Shown here: one piece after another, positions 7,984 through 17,104 of the stretch | How the letters are laid out: every line of letters starts with the position of its first letter | How positions within the stretch are numbered: the first letter of the stretch is position 1 | Assembly (NCBI GenBank): GCA_964401045.1 | Contig: CAYNXB010000034.1 | Coordinates: 1-27,514, forward strand | Direction of reading: 5' to 3' | Origin: CAYNXB01 sp964401045 | Lineage (GTDB): Bacteria; Pseudomonadota; Alphaproteobacteria; Sphingomonadales; Sphingomonadaceae | Length of the DNA stretch: 27,514 bases | The notes under the pieces: generated by a model | Seen by the model: only the letters and a program-made list of their open reading frames with translations | Told to the model about the DNA's origin: nothing | Databases searched by the model: none | Program-made: the position numbers and the translations under genes

Positions 7984-10044
7984 TCACCCTCCGCGCAGCA
8001 ATTGCACGCCCCAATCGCGCTCGAACAAATAGAGCAGCAGCCGCGCGGCTTCGCCCCTTTCGCCGGTGAGGCCACCATCGCGTTCGACGAGCAGGCGCGC
8101 ATCTTCATGCGCGACAGGCAGCAGGCGCTGGATCTGTTCGAGGCTGGCGATGCGGAACGGCGTATCGCCCGACTGGCGCGTTCCGAGCAGTTCGCCGCCG
8201 CCGCGCAGCTCCAGGTCTTCCTCGGCGAGGCGAAAACCGTCCTGAGTCTCTCGGATCAGCGCCAGGCGGGTACGCGCGGTCTCGGACAATTGCTCGCCGC
8301 GCAGCAACAGGCAGACCGACTTCTCGCTCCCCCGCCCTACCCGGCCGCGCAACTGGTGGAGTTGCGCGAGGCCGAAGCGCTCGGCCTGCTCGATTACCAT
8401 CAGCGTGGCGTTGGGCACGTCCACCCCCACCTCGATCACGGTGGTGGCGACCAGCAGCCTGGCATCGCCGCGCGCGAAACGCTCCATCGCGGCGTCTTTA
8501 AGCTCCGGCTTGAGCTGGCCGTGGACCAGCACGACTGCATCGCCGAACCGCGCCTTGAGCGAAGCGTAACGGGATTCGGCGGCGGCGAGATCGTCGCTTT
8601 CATCCTCGCCGCGCACCATCGGGCAGACCCAATAGGCTTGCTGACCGCTCTCGATGTGCCGTGCGACGCCGCTCACAACCTCGGCGAGCCGGTCGAGCGC
8701 GATCACCCGCGTATCGATCGCCTGACGGCCGGGCGGCATCTCGTCGAGCCGGCTGACGTCCATTTCGCCGTACTGCGCCAGGGTGAGCGTGCGCGGGATC
8801 GGAGTGGCGGTCATCGCCAGGCAATGCGGCGTGACCCGGCCCTTCTGCGTGAGCAGCAACCGCTGGCTGACGCCGAAGCGGTGCTGCTCGTCGATCACGA
8901 CCAACCCCAGATCCTTGTAGGCGACCGTATCCTGGAAGATCGCGTGGGTGCCGACGACGATGTGGATGCTGCCGTCCAGCAGGCCCATCAGGATGCCCTC
9001 GCGCGCGCGGCCCTTGTCGCGGCCGGTAAGTAGCGCGATCGTCACGCCGGTGGGCGCGGCGAGTGCGCGCAGCGTCTCGTAATGCTGGCGCGCGAGCAGC
9101 TCGGTCGGGGCGAGCATCGCCGCCTGCGCGCCGGCCTCGACGGCGACCAGCATCGCTTCGAGCGCCACCACCGTCTTGCCCGAGCCGACATCGCCTTGCA
9201 GCAGCCGCAGCATCGGCGCGCCTTGGGCCATGTCGCCTTCGATCTCGCCAATCGAGCGCCGCTGCGCGCCGGTGAGCGGGAACGGCAGCGTGAGATTGGC
9301 ACGCAGCGATCCGTCGCCTTGCAAGGGGCGCCCCTTGCGGCGGCGGTTGTCGGCCCTGACCAGCATCAGCGCCAGCGAGTTCGCGAGCAATTCGTCGTAA
9401 GCGAGCCGGTCTTTCGCCGCCGGATGTTCGCCTTTGTGCGCCAGCACCAGCGCGTCACACCATGCCGGCCAGCGCTCGAGCTCGAGAAGGTTGGGCTCGA
9501 TCCATTCGGGCAGGTCCGGCACATGGGTCAGCGCCTGCTCGACCCAGCTGGCGACACGCGGCTGGGTCAGCCCTTCGGACAGTGGATAGACCGCTTCGTT
9601 GAGCGATCCCAATGCCTCGCCGCTATCCTCGACGATGTGATCCGGATGGACGATCTGCAGCATCTGCCCATACTGGTCGAGCCGCCCCGAGACCCAGCGC
9701 TTCTCCCCCACCGGAAGCTGTTTCCTGGCGGTGTAGGAGGCTTTGCCGAAATAGATCAGCGCGCAGACGTTGCCCTTCGCATCGTGCGCTATCACCCGGT
9801 AGGGCCCGCGGTTGCGGCTTGCGCGATGCTCGATCGTGGTTAGCGCGACGACGATCTGCTCGCCCACGCTTGCTTCGTCGAGATCGCTCACGGCCCGTCG
9901 CTGCACGAAGCGGTCGGGCAGATGATAGGCGAAGTCGCGAATGCGCGTGAGCCCGAGCTTCTCCAGCGGCTGGCGAAACTTCGGCCCGACGCCTTCGAGC
10001 GTGGTCGCTTCGGCGAACAGCGGGTTGAGGCGTTCGGGCCGCAT
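7984..10044 (-). CDS. recG: ATP-dependent DNA helicase RecG
   Basis: This branch-migration helicase, used in replication fork reversal and recombination, is 686 residues long, the normal family length. An N-terminal wedge/OB domain covers about residues 1-230. The helicase core follows, with Walker A GDVGSGKT (K290), DEQH box (D385-H388), motif III TATPIPRT, and motif VI QLRGRVGRG. The C-terminal LELRGGGELLGTRQSG is RecG-specific. The upstream gene on the other strand (hemerythrin) is divergent. Confidence 0.96.
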   Translation of the reverse strand: MRPERLNPLFAEATTLEGVGPKFRQPLEKLGLTRIRDFAYHLPDRFVQRRAVSDLDEASVGEQIVVALTTIEHRASRNRGPYRVIAHDAKGNVCALIYFGKASYTARKQLPVGEKRWVSGRLDQYGQMLQIVHPDHIVEDSGEALGSLNEAVYPLSEGLTQPRVASWVEQALTHVPDLPEWIEPNLLELERWPAWCDALVLAHKGEHPAAKDRLAYDELLANSLALMLVRADNRRRKGRPLQGDGSLRANLTLPFPLTGAQRRSIGEIEGDMAQGAPMLRLLQGDVGSGKTVVALEAMLVAVEAGAQAAMLAPTELLARQHYETLRALAAPTGVTIALLTGRDKGRAREGILMGLLDGSIHIVVGTHAIFQDTVAYKDLGLVVIDEQHRFGVSQRLLLTQKGRVTPHCLAMTATPIPRTLTLAQYGEMDVSRLDEMPPGRQAIDTRVIALDRLAEVVSGVARHIESGQQAYWVCPMVRGEDESDDLAAAESRYASLKARFGDAVVLVHGQLKPELKDAAMERFARGDARLLVATTVIEVGVDVPNATLMVIEQAERFGLAQLHQLRGRVGRGSEKSVCLLLRGEQLSETARTRLALIRETQDGFRLAEEDLELRGGGELLGTRQSGDTPFRIASLEQIQRLLPVAHEDARLLVERDGGLTGERGEAARLLLYLFERDWGVQLLRGG

Positions 10045-10132
10045 GGCGAAGCCCTACCCATCACGCCGCGCCAAGGGAACCACCGTCGGCTTCGCGCTTT
10101 GCGGCATGGACGACCCCTCCAGGAGATTTCAG

Positions 10133-10645
10133 ATGGCAAAAGAAGAATTTACCGACGCGATCGCATTGCTCAAGAACGACCATCGCACGGTCGAGGACCT
10201 GTTCGCCAAGTTCCAGAAGGCGAACGATGACGGCAAGAAGTGGGAGCTTGCGCAGCAAATCTGCAATGAACTCAAGATCCACGCCCAGATCGAGGAAGAA
10301 ATCTTCTACCCGGCCTGCGAAGGCAAGATCGAGGAAGACCTCTACCGCGAGGCCTACGTCGAACACGACGGCGCCAAGGTGCTGATCAACGACATCATGG
10401 CCAGTGGTGGCAAGGGCGACTTCTTCGAGGCCAAGATGACCGTCCTGTGCGAAGAGATCGACCACCACGTGAAGGAGGAGGAGAAGCCCTCCGAAGGCTT
10501 CTTCGCCCAGGCTCGTGACGCCGGCCTCGATATGGTCGACCTGCGCGACCGCCTGATGACGCGGAAGGAAGAACTGCAGCAGCAAGCCGAAACCGCCGGC
10601 CTTCCCCCGGCCGAACTCACCGCAGTAACGGTCCAGTCCGCCTGA
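10133..10645 (+). CDS. Hemerythrin HHE domain protein
   Basis: The 170-residue all-helical protein carries the hemerythrin-type ligand set: H17 (NDHRTVEDLF), H50 and E54 (HAQIEEEIFYP), H78 (EHDGAKVL), and H111/H112 with E115/E116 (DHHVKEEE). This would bind a di-iron centre and could sense or store O2/NO or iron; the role is not defined for this soluble type. The ATG at 10133 has AGGAG 7 nt upstream. The open frame continues upstream to 9941, but that part overlaps recG's 5' end and has no domain character. Confidence 0.88.
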   Translation: MAKEEFTDAIALLKNDHRTVEDLFAKFQKANDDGKKWELAQQICNELKIHAQIEEEIFYPACEGKIEEDLYREAYVEHDGAKVLINDIMASGGKGDFFEAKMTVLCEEIDHHVKEEEKPSEGFFAQARDAGLDMVDLRDRLMTRKEELQQQAETAGLPPAELTAVTVQSA

Positions 10646-10667
10646 CGCCCGATTGACGGCGCATCGA

Positions 10668-10704
10668 CGGGGTTTCCGGCCGGCTTGCTGCCGGAACCCC
10701 GTTT
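10668..10704 (+). terminator. Likely rho-independent terminator after the hemerythrin gene
   Basis: The stem CGGGGTTTCCGGC pairs with GCCGGAACCCCG (one bulged T), spans 10668-10701, and is followed by TTT. The T tract is short, so efficiency is uncertain. It lies 22 nt after the hemerythrin stop. Confidence 0.6.
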
Positions 10705-10740
10705 GCGCGCATACGTTGGGTGCGGGAAAGGATCTGAAAC

Positions 10741-11085
10741 ATGGCCACGAATGCGGCCGACGGTCCGACATCGCGCTGGAACCGCATCTTGCACGCCCTG
10801 CGCGGCCAGCATACTCCCGAACCCATGGATATGAAGTCCCGTCTTTCGCGCGCGCACTTTCGTGCCTGGCACCGCGGCACCCGCGAGGCGGATTACATGA
10901 TCGGCAGCTTTTTCGATCATCACCACCAGCACTGGAGCGAAGCCGAGCTCGTTTGGTTCGAGACTTTGCTCGAGGAAGAGGACGTCGATATCATGGGCTG
11001 GGCGTTGCACGCCCAGGCGGTGCCCGACCGGCTATCGGGCCCGCAAATGACTGCGCTTCAGCGGCTGGATTACGTCAAGGTCTGA
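10741..11085 (+). CDS. sdhE: Succinate dehydrogenase assembly factor SdhE
   Basis: This SdhE/CptB/SDHAF2-family protein helps attach FAD covalently to succinate dehydrogenase subunit A. The diagnostic RGxxExD motif is present as RGTREAD (residues 45-51), followed by the helical FxxHxxxWSExELxxFExLLEExDxDIxxW pattern. At 114 residues it has an N-terminal extension of about 28 residues compared with the ~90-residue E. coli protein; a second ATG at 10825 is an alternative start. GAAAGGA upstream of 10741 supports the longer form. It sits directly before mfd. Confidence 0.9.
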   Translation: MATNAADGPTSRWNRILHALRGQHTPEPMDMKSRLSRAHFRAWHRGTREADYMIGSFFDHHHQHWSEAELVWFETLLEEEDVDIMGWALHAQAVPDRLSGPQMTALQRLDYVKV

Positions 11086-11152
11086 TCCTATCTCGTGCGG
11101 GCAAACGCAGGGTGGCGCATCGCGGCGCGGCTCGCTAACGCCCTTTTCAATA

Positions 11153-11181
11153 CCCCCTCCTCTTACGAGCAGGGGGCTTTT
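11153..11181 (+). terminator. Rho-independent terminator between sdhE and mfd
   Basis: CCCCCT (11153-11158) pairs with AGGGGG (11171-11176), with an inner CTC/GAG pairing, and is followed by CTTTT. The placement after sdhE suggests that mfd has its own promoter or depends on read-through. Confidence 0.7.
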
Positions 11182-11204
11182 GCGTATGGCTTGAACTGGA
11201 CCAA

Positions 11205-14200
11205 ATGCCCGACCTCTCCCGCATCCTGACCGCCAAGCAGCCGCTCACCCTTGCCGCCATCGCCCGCGGTGCGCAGCCGCTGGTGCTCGCCGACCTCGCG
11301 CGCGCCTCGCTCGGCCGGGCGGTGTTCGTTGCGCCGGACGAGCAGGCCATGAGCGCGGTCGCCGATGCGGCTACGTTCTTCGCGCCCGAGCTCGAAGTGA
11401 TCGAGTTTCCCGCCTGGGACTGCCTGCCCTACGATCGCGCGAGCCCGGCGCTTTCGGTAAGTGCCCGGCGGCTCGCGGCGCTCCACCGTTTGCAGGCGAC
11501 GCGCCTCGTCGGAAACGGCGGCGCGCAGCTCGTCGTCACTACCGTCAACGCCTTGCTCCAGCGCGTGCTGACCCCGTTCCGTATCCGCGAGGCGGTGCGT
11601 GAGCTGGCGCCGGGCACGAGCATCGGCCACCAGAGCCTTATCGCGCTGCTCCAACGCCAGGGTTACACGCGCACCGATACGGTGGCCGACCACGGCGAAT
11701 TCGCGGTGCGCGGCTCGATCTTCGACATTTTCCCTTCGGGGCTCGAGCAGGGCCTGCGGCTCGATTTCTTCGGCGATGAGCTGGAAAGCCTGCGGCTGTT
11801 CGATCCCAGCACCCAGCGCACCACCCAGGTGATCGACCGCCACCTGCTGCTGCCGGCGAGCGAGGCGCTGCTGGACGAGGACACGATCACCCGCTTCCGC
11901 ACGCGCTATCGCGAGAAGTTCGGCGCGGCCGCGACCGGTGACCCGCTATACCAGGCGGTCAGCGACGGCCGCCGGCTCGCGGGAATGGAGCACTGGCTGC
12001 CGCTGTTCGAGGAGCGTCTGGCGACGCTGTTCGATCATCTTGGCGATAACGACCAGATCGTGATCGACGTCGGCGCGATATCGGCGGGCGAGGAACGGCT
12101 TGCCGACATCGCCGATTATCAGAAGCAGCGCACGGAAACCGCCGGCCAGGCGGTTGGCTCGTACCGCCCGCTTTCCACTGAAGCGCTCTACCTTTCGCCC
12201 GACGAATACGGAACGGCGCTCGCCAAATGGCCGGTCCACCGCGCAACCGCGTTCAACGAGCCCGAGAGCGCGACAGTGCTCGACTTCGGCTTCCGTTCGG
12301 CGCGGGACTTCACGCCGGAACGCGCGCAAGGCGCCAACGTCTACGCCGCCGCCGCGCTGCATCTCAGGGCGGTCGGTGACCTGGGCCGGCGGCCGTTGTT
12401 CGCCGCCTATTCGGAAGGATCGCGCAGCCGCATCGCCTCGATCCTCGAGGAGGCCGGCACGCGGGTGAAGATGGCCGCCAACTGGCAGCAGGCGTTGGCG
12501 CTCGCGAGCAAAGGCAAGCCTGCGGCGATGGTCCTGCCGCTCGATGCGGGCTTCGCCAACCACGAGATCGAACTGATCAGCGAGCAGGACCTGCTCGGCG
12601 ACCGGCTCGTCCGGCGACGCAAGAAGCGCAAGGATTCGGACGCGTTCCTCGCCGAGCTTTCGGCGCTCAACAAGGGCGACCTTGTCGTCCACATCGAACA
12701 TGGCATCGGCAAGTATCTCGGGCTCGAGCCGATCAAGGTCGGCCAGAGCGCGCACGACTGCGTGATGCTGGAGTACGCCGGGGGCGACAAGCTCTACATC
12801 CCGGTCGAAAACATCGACGTCCTAAGCCGCTACGGCAGCAGCGAGGAAGCGGTGCCGCTGGACCGGCTCGGCGGCGAAGCGTGGCAGAAGCGCCGCGCGC
12901 GCCTCAAGGAACGCATTCGCGCCATCGCGGCCGAACTGCTGCGTACCGCCGCCGCCCGCGCATTGCGCAAGGCCCCGGTGCTGCAAGCCGAAGAAGGCCC
13001 GTATAACCAGTTCGTCGACCGCTTCCCGTGGCAGGAAACCGACGATCAGGAGCGCGCGATCGAGGACGTGCTCGACGATCTCGGAAGCGGCAAGCCGATG
13101 GACCGGCTTGTCTGCGGCGACGTTGGCTTCGGCAAGACGGAGGTCGCGCTACGGGCCGCGTTCGTCGCGGCGATGAGCGGCCAGCAAGTGGCGGTGGTCG
13201 CGCCGACCACCCTGCTTGCACGCCAGCACTACCAGAATTTCTGCGAGCGCTTCGGCGGGTTCCCGCTGAAGGTCGGGCGCCTCAGCCGCCTGGTGCCGCC
13301 CAAGGAAACCGCGGAGACGCGCACCGCGCTCAATGACGGCACGCTCGATATCATCATCGGCACCCATGCGATCCTGTCGAAGACCACCCGGTTCAAGCGG
13401 CTGGGACTGGTGATCGTCGATGAGGAGCAACGCTTCGGGGTCAACCACAAGGAAAAGCTCAAGCAGCTTCGCGCCGACGTCCATGTGCTTACGCTCACCG
13501 CGACGCCGATCCCGCGCACGCTGCAGATGGCAATGAGCGGGCTGCGCGAGCTATCGACCATCCAGACGCCACCGGTCGATCGCCTCGCGGTGCGTACCTA
13601 CGTGATGGAGTGGGATCCGGTGGTGATGCGCGAAGCGCTGCTGCGCGAACATCACCGCGGCGGGCAAAGCTTCATCGTCGTGCCGCGGATCGCCGACATT
13701 TCCGAGATCGAGGATTGGCTGCGCGCCTACGTTCCCGAAGTGAAGTTCGTGACCGCGCACGGGCAGATGAGCCCGAGCGAGGTCGAGGAGCGGATGAGCG
13801 CCTTCTACGACAAGAACTACGAGGTCCTGGTCTCGACCACGATCGTCGAAAGCGGGCTCGACATCCCGAGCGCCAACACGATCGTGATCCACCGCGCGGA
13901 CCGCTTCGGGCTCGCCCAGCTCTACCAGCTGCGCGGCCGCGTCGGGCGCGCGAAGCTGCGCGCCTATGCCTACCTGACGACCCCGAAGGACACCGCGCTC
14001 GGCGAAGTGGCCGAGAAGCGGCTCAAGGTGCTCAGCGATATCGATTCGCTCGGCGCCGGATTCCAACTCGCGAGCCACGATCTCGACATCCGCGGCGCCG
14101 GCAATTTGCTCGGCGACGAGCAGTCTGGCCACATCCGCGAGGTGGGCTTCGAACTGTACCAGTCGATGCTCGAGGACGCGATCCTCGCAGCCAAGGCTGG

Positions 14201-14726
14201 CGATGCGGGGCTCAAGGAAGACGCGAGCGGCCTGTCCCCGCAGATCACCGTCGATGCACCGATCATGATCCCGGAGGAATACGTGCCGGACCTCGCGGTG
14301 CGCATGGCGCTCTACCGCCGCCTCAACGATACCGACGACACGGCGGAAATCGAAAGCCTCGCCGCTGAGATGATCGATCGCTTTGGCCCGCTGCCGCAGC
14401 CGACGCAGAACCTGCTCAAGCTAATCGAGATCAAGCACCAGGCGATCGCCGCGCACATCGCCAAGATCGATGTCGGTGCGAAGGGCACGCTGGTCACCTT
14501 CCATAACGACGATTTCCCGGACCCCGCCGGACTGCTTGCCTACGTCGATCGGCTCAAGGGCACCGCCAAGCTGCGGCCCGACATGAAGCTGGTGATCAAC
14601 CGCGCATGGGGTGACGCGGCGAGCCGGTTGAATGGCCTCGGTCAGCTCACCAAGGGGTTGAGCGGGATCGTGGCGAAGGCGGGCAAGCGGGAGAAGCGGA
14701 CGCCTAGCCCTTCGCCAGCTCCGTAA
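11205..14726 (+). CDS. mfd: Transcription-repair coupling factor
   Basis: This 1173-residue DNA translocase displaces stalled RNA polymerase and recruits UvrA to lesions. The N-terminal UvrB-like region covers about 1-470. The CarD-like RNA polymerase-interacting domain begins near residue 488 (NKGDLVVHIEHGIGKYLG). The RecG-like motor has Walker A GDVGFGKT (K644), the DEEQ box (D739-Q742), TATPIPRTL, and QLRGRVGRAK. The C-terminal TRCF domain (from about 1020) ends in a short KREKRTPSPSPAP tail. The ATG at 11205 lies 24 nt after the terminator's T tract. The last 23 nt overlap the convergent EAL gene. Confidence 0.97.
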   Translation: MPDLSRILTAKQPLTLAAIARGAQPLVLADLARASLGRAVFVAPDEQAMSAVADAATFFAPELEVIEFPAWDCLPYDRASPALSVSARRLAALHRLQATRLVGNGGAQLVVTTVNALLQRVLTPFRIREAVRELAPGTSIGHQSLIALLQRQGYTRTDTVADHGEFAVRGSIFDIFPSGLEQGLRLDFFGDELESLRLFDPSTQRTTQVIDRHLLLPASEALLDEDTITRFRTRYREKFGAAATGDPLYQAVSDGRRLAGMEHWLPLFEERLATLFDHLGDNDQIVIDVGAISAGEERLADIADYQKQRTETAGQAVGSYRPLSTEALYLSPDEYGTALAKWPVHRATAFNEPESATVLDFGFRSARDFTPERAQGANVYAAAALHLRAVGDLGRRPLFAAYSEGSRSRIASILEEAGTRVKMAANWQQALALASKGKPAAMVLPLDAGFANHEIELISEQDLLGDRLVRRRKKRKDSDAFLAELSALNKGDLVVHIEHGIGKYLGLEPIKVGQSAHDCVMLEYAGGDKLYIPVENIDVLSRYGSSEEAVPLDRLGGEAWQKRRARLKERIRAIAAELLRTAAARALRKAPVLQAEEGPYNQFVDRFPWQETDDQERAIEDVLDDLGSGKPMDRLVCGDVGFGKTEVALRAAFVAAMSGQQVAVVAPTTLLARQHYQNFCERFGGFPLKVGRLSRLVPPKETAETRTALNDGTLDIIIGTHAILSKTTRFKRLGLVIVDEEQRFGVNHKEKLKQLRADVHVLTLTATPIPRTLQMAMSGLRELSTIQTPPVDRLAVRTYVMEWDPVVMREALLREHHRGGQSFIVVPRIADISEIEDWLRAYVPEVKFVTAHGQMSPSEVEERMSAFYDKNYEVLVSTTIVESGLDIPSANTIVIHRADRFGLAQLYQLRGRVGRAKLRAYAYLTTPKDTALGEVAEKRLKVLSDIDSLGAGFQLASHDLDIRGAGNLLGDEQSGHIREVGFELYQSMLEDAILAAKAGDAGLKEDASGLSPQITVDAPIMIPEEYVPDLAVRMALYRRLNDTDDTAEIESLAAEMIDRFGPLPQPTQNLLKLIEIKHQAIAAHIAKIDVGAKGTLVTFHNDDFPDPAGLLAYVDRLKGTAKLRPDMKLVINRAWGDAASRLNGLGQLTKGLSGIVAKAGKREKRTPSPSPAP

Positions 14727-16008
14727 AGTCCGCCCCGCTCATCGGCGCGGCGCGCAGGAAGCCCTGGTAGAACGCGCAGCCCTCTGCGGCGGCGAGCGCC
14801 CGCTGGTCCTCGCTTTCGATGCCTTCCGCGATCACCACGAGGTCGAGCGCTTTCGCCAGCGCGACGATTGCGCGCAGCACCGCGAGGTCGCGTTCGTCCT
14901 GGACAATGCCTTCGACCATCGCCCGGTCGAGCTTGAGGTAATGCAGCGGCAGCAGTTTGAGGTAACGGAAGTTGCAGAACCCCGCCCCGAAATCGTCGAG
15001 CGCGATCCGCACCCCGCGCTCAACCAGGCTGGCAAGTGCGCGCGCAGAGCGCTCGACATCGCTCAGCAGCGCCTGCTCGGTAATTTCGAGCGTAAGGCGC
15101 TCGGGCGGAAACCCGGTTTCCACGAGCAGCGCGGCGAAGTCGTCGGCGAAGTTGCCCGGCGCCAGGTCCGCCGGCGTGACGTTGAGCGACAGGCGCAGCG
15201 ATCCCGGCCATTGCGCCGCCGTCGTCAATGCGCGCTCGGCGACGTGGCGGGAGAGCTGCGGCAGGTACTCGGCGCGCTCGGCGATTGCGAACAGCGCACC
15301 GGCGGCCACCTTGCCGAGCTTCGGGTGGTGCCAGCGGGCGAGCGCCTCGGCCCCTACCAAGGCGTCGTCACCACTCGCGAACTGCGGCTGAAACACGATC
15401 TCGATCTCATCCTGGTCGAGCGCGGCAAGCAGGTCCGCCTCAAGCTGTGCGGCGCTGCGGCCGGCAAGCGTCACCTCGCCGTCGACCCAGCCCATTTGCG
15501 CGCTCGCACCGCGCTGGGTGCGCTCGAGTGTTTCGGCCAGACGACCGAACATCGCGTCCGGCGTTTCGCCCGGCAGGACCCGCATCAGCGCCACGCGCGG
15601 CCACAGGCGCAGCGTGCCCTGCCCGCCCGGATGGGTGATCGGGCGAGCGACTTCGGCGGCGAGCGTCTCGCCGAGCCATTGCCACCGCTCCCGGCTGCAC
15701 GCCTCGTTAGCGGCGACGAGGAAGCTGCCTCCCCCGACCCGCGCCGCGATCCATTCGCCGTCAAGCTCCTCGCTCGCGAAATGAAGGATGCGCGCGGCGA
15801 CCGCAACCAGTGCGCTGTCACCCGCCGCTTCGCCATAGGCGAGGTTCACCGTATCGAAGCGCCGCAGGCCCAGCAGCATCGCGTGGACCGGCGCCGCGCC
15901 GCCCGGCCTGGCATCGGCAGTCCATCTGGCGATCCGCGCGAGTGCCGCGTCGATCCCCGCAAGCCCCGTGAGGCGATCGCGCGGATGTTCGTTGAGGACG
16001 CTGGCCAT
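14704..16008 (-). CDS. EAL-domain protein with degenerate GGDEF domain
   Basis: The 434-residue protein has no transmembrane segment. Residues ~10-175 have GGDEF-like layout, but the signature is GGGSF (92-96), so it should not make cyclic-di-GMP. The EAL domain (~185-434) has E221-A222-L223, LSLNVTP, LEITEQ, LDDFGAGF, LKLDR, AEGIES and YQGFL, so all main metal and catalytic motifs appear kept and phosphodiesterase activity is likely. It has no sensor domain other than the degenerate GGDEF, which could act as a GTP-responsive regulatory module. It converges on mfd with a 23-nt overlap. Confidence 0.9.
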   Translation of the reverse strand: MASVLNEHPRDRLTGLAGIDAALARIARWTADARPGGAAPVHAMLLGLRRFDTVNLAYGEAAGDSALVAVAARILHFASEELDGEWIAARVGGGSFLVAANEACSRERWQWLGETLAAEVARPITHPGGQGTLRLWPRVALMRVLPGETPDAMFGRLAETLERTQRGASAQMGWVDGEVTLAGRSAAQLEADLLAALDQDEIEIVFQPQFASGDDALVGAEALARWHHPKLGKVAAGALFAIAERAEYLPQLSRHVAERALTTAAQWPGSLRLSLNVTPADLAPGNFADDFAALLVETGFPPERLTLEITEQALLSDVERSARALASLVERGVRIALDDFGAGFCNFRYLKLLPLHYLKLDRAMVEGIVQDERDLAVLRAIVALAKALDLVVIAEGIESEDQRALAAAEGCAFYQGFLRAAPMSGADFTELAKG

Positions 16009-16111
16009 ACGAGCGCATGTAGTGCGTCGCGGTTAGCAAATCATTCCATCCGGCGCCCGCGTTGCCAAATGGGACGGCGCGCGCGTAGATGGCGACGATG
16101 AGAGCTTCCGA

Positions 16112-16894
16112 ATGACCGGCACGGACCGCAAGCTGGCGCTGCTCGCCTCGCCGGTCGATCGCGCGCAGGACGCGGCGGCGCAGCTGTCGGCTGCGATCAC
16201 CTTCGTCCCGCTTGCGGAGGCGGACACGGTAGTGGTGCTGGGCGGGGACGGGTTCATGCTGCAGACCTTGCACCAGATGCTCGACGCCGGCCGCGTGGTG
16301 CCTGCCTACGGGCTCAACCTGGGAACCGTCGGCTTCCTGATGAACACCTTCGATGGGTGTGACAGCCTCATCGAGAGAATCGAGAACGCCAAGGCCTTCG
16401 CGGTCGATCCCTTGCGCATGGAGGCGGTCACCCAGAACGGCGAGACCTACAGCGCATACGCGATCAACGAAGTCTCGCTGCTGCGCGAAACCCGCCAGAC
16501 CGCCAAGATCGAGGTTGCTGTCAATGATCGGGTGCGCATTCCCGAGCTGATGTGCGACGGCGTGCTGGTCGCGACGCCGGCCGGCTCGACGGCCTACAAC
16601 CTGTCTGCCAGCGGGCCGATCCTGCCGCTCGATTCGAAACTGCTCGCGCTCACTCCGATCAGTCCGTTCCGCCCGCGGCGCTGGCCCGGCGCGATCCTGC
16701 CGGACCGCAGCCGGGTGACACTCCGCGTGCTCGAACCGGCCAAGCGCCCGGTGGCGGTGGTCGCCGACCAGAAGGAAATCCGCAACGTAGCCGAAGTGCG
16801 GCTCGAGATCGCGCGCGACCGGGAACTGACGCTGCTGTTCGATGCCGGCCACGCCCTCGACGAACGCATCGTCGCGGAGCAATTTGAGGTCTAA
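16112..16894 (+). CDS. nadK: NAD kinase
   Basis: The enzyme phosphorylates NAD to NADP. The 260-residue length fits the short alphaproteobacterial type. The key motif GGDG is at residues 44-47 (D46 catalytic). NLGTVGFL follows at about 69, and CDGVLVATPAGSTAYNLSASGP carries the NAD-binding TPxGSTAY, with Ala where Thr is common. The gene is followed by tRNA-Asn on the same strand. Confidence 0.93.
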   Translation: MTGTDRKLALLASPVDRAQDAAAQLSAAITFVPLAEADTVVVLGGDGFMLQTLHQMLDAGRVVPAYGLNLGTVGFLMNTFDGCDSLIERIENAKAFAVDPLRMEAVTQNGETYSAYAINEVSLLRETRQTAKIEVAVNDRVRIPELMCDGVLVATPAGSTAYNLSASGPILPLDSKLLALTPISPFRPRRWPGAILPDRSRVTLRVLEPAKRPVAVVADQKEIRNVAEVRLEIARDRELTLLFDAGHALDERIVAEQFEV

Positions 16895-16952
16895 ATCCGC
16901 CTTGCCAACCGCGGCCGCCATCCATATAGGCCCGGGCCTGCCGAGAGGCTGC

Positions 16953-17027
16953 TCCCCGATAGCTCAGCGGTAGAGTAGGTGACTGTTAATCACTTGGTCG
17001 TTGGTTCGAATCCAACTCGGGGAGCCA
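16953..17027 (+). tRNA. tRNA-Asn (GTT)
   Basis: A full cloverleaf can be folded. The acceptor stem TCCCCGA pairs with TCGGGGA. The D arm is GCTC/GAGT, the anticodon stem GGTGA/TCACT encloses the loop CTGTTAA (anticodon GTT at 16985-16987), and the T arm GTTGG/CCAAC encloses TTCGAAT. The discriminator is G and the CCA end is encoded (17025-17027). Confidence 0.97.
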
Positions 17028-17066
17028 GATTTCCACAAGCGCGAATGGTATGAGACAGCCTCTCAA

Positions 17067-17101
17067 CCCCACGGATTAATCCGTGGGGATCGGGTTCTTT
17101 T
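17067..17101 (+). terminator. Strong terminator after tRNA-Asn
   Basis: A perfect 22-bp palindrome (17067-17088; half CCCCACGGATT) is followed by the T-rich TTCTTTT at 17095-17101. It lies 39 nt after the tRNA. The palindrome could also serve the hydrolase gene ending at 17105 on the other strand, but no T tract follows on that side. Confidence 0.75.
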
Positions 17102-17104
17102 GCG

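Noticed and set aside
9941..10132. 64-residue N-terminal extension of the hemerythrin protein
   Set aside because: It overlaps recG's 5' end and has no domain character, and the ATG at 10133 has a good ribosome site.
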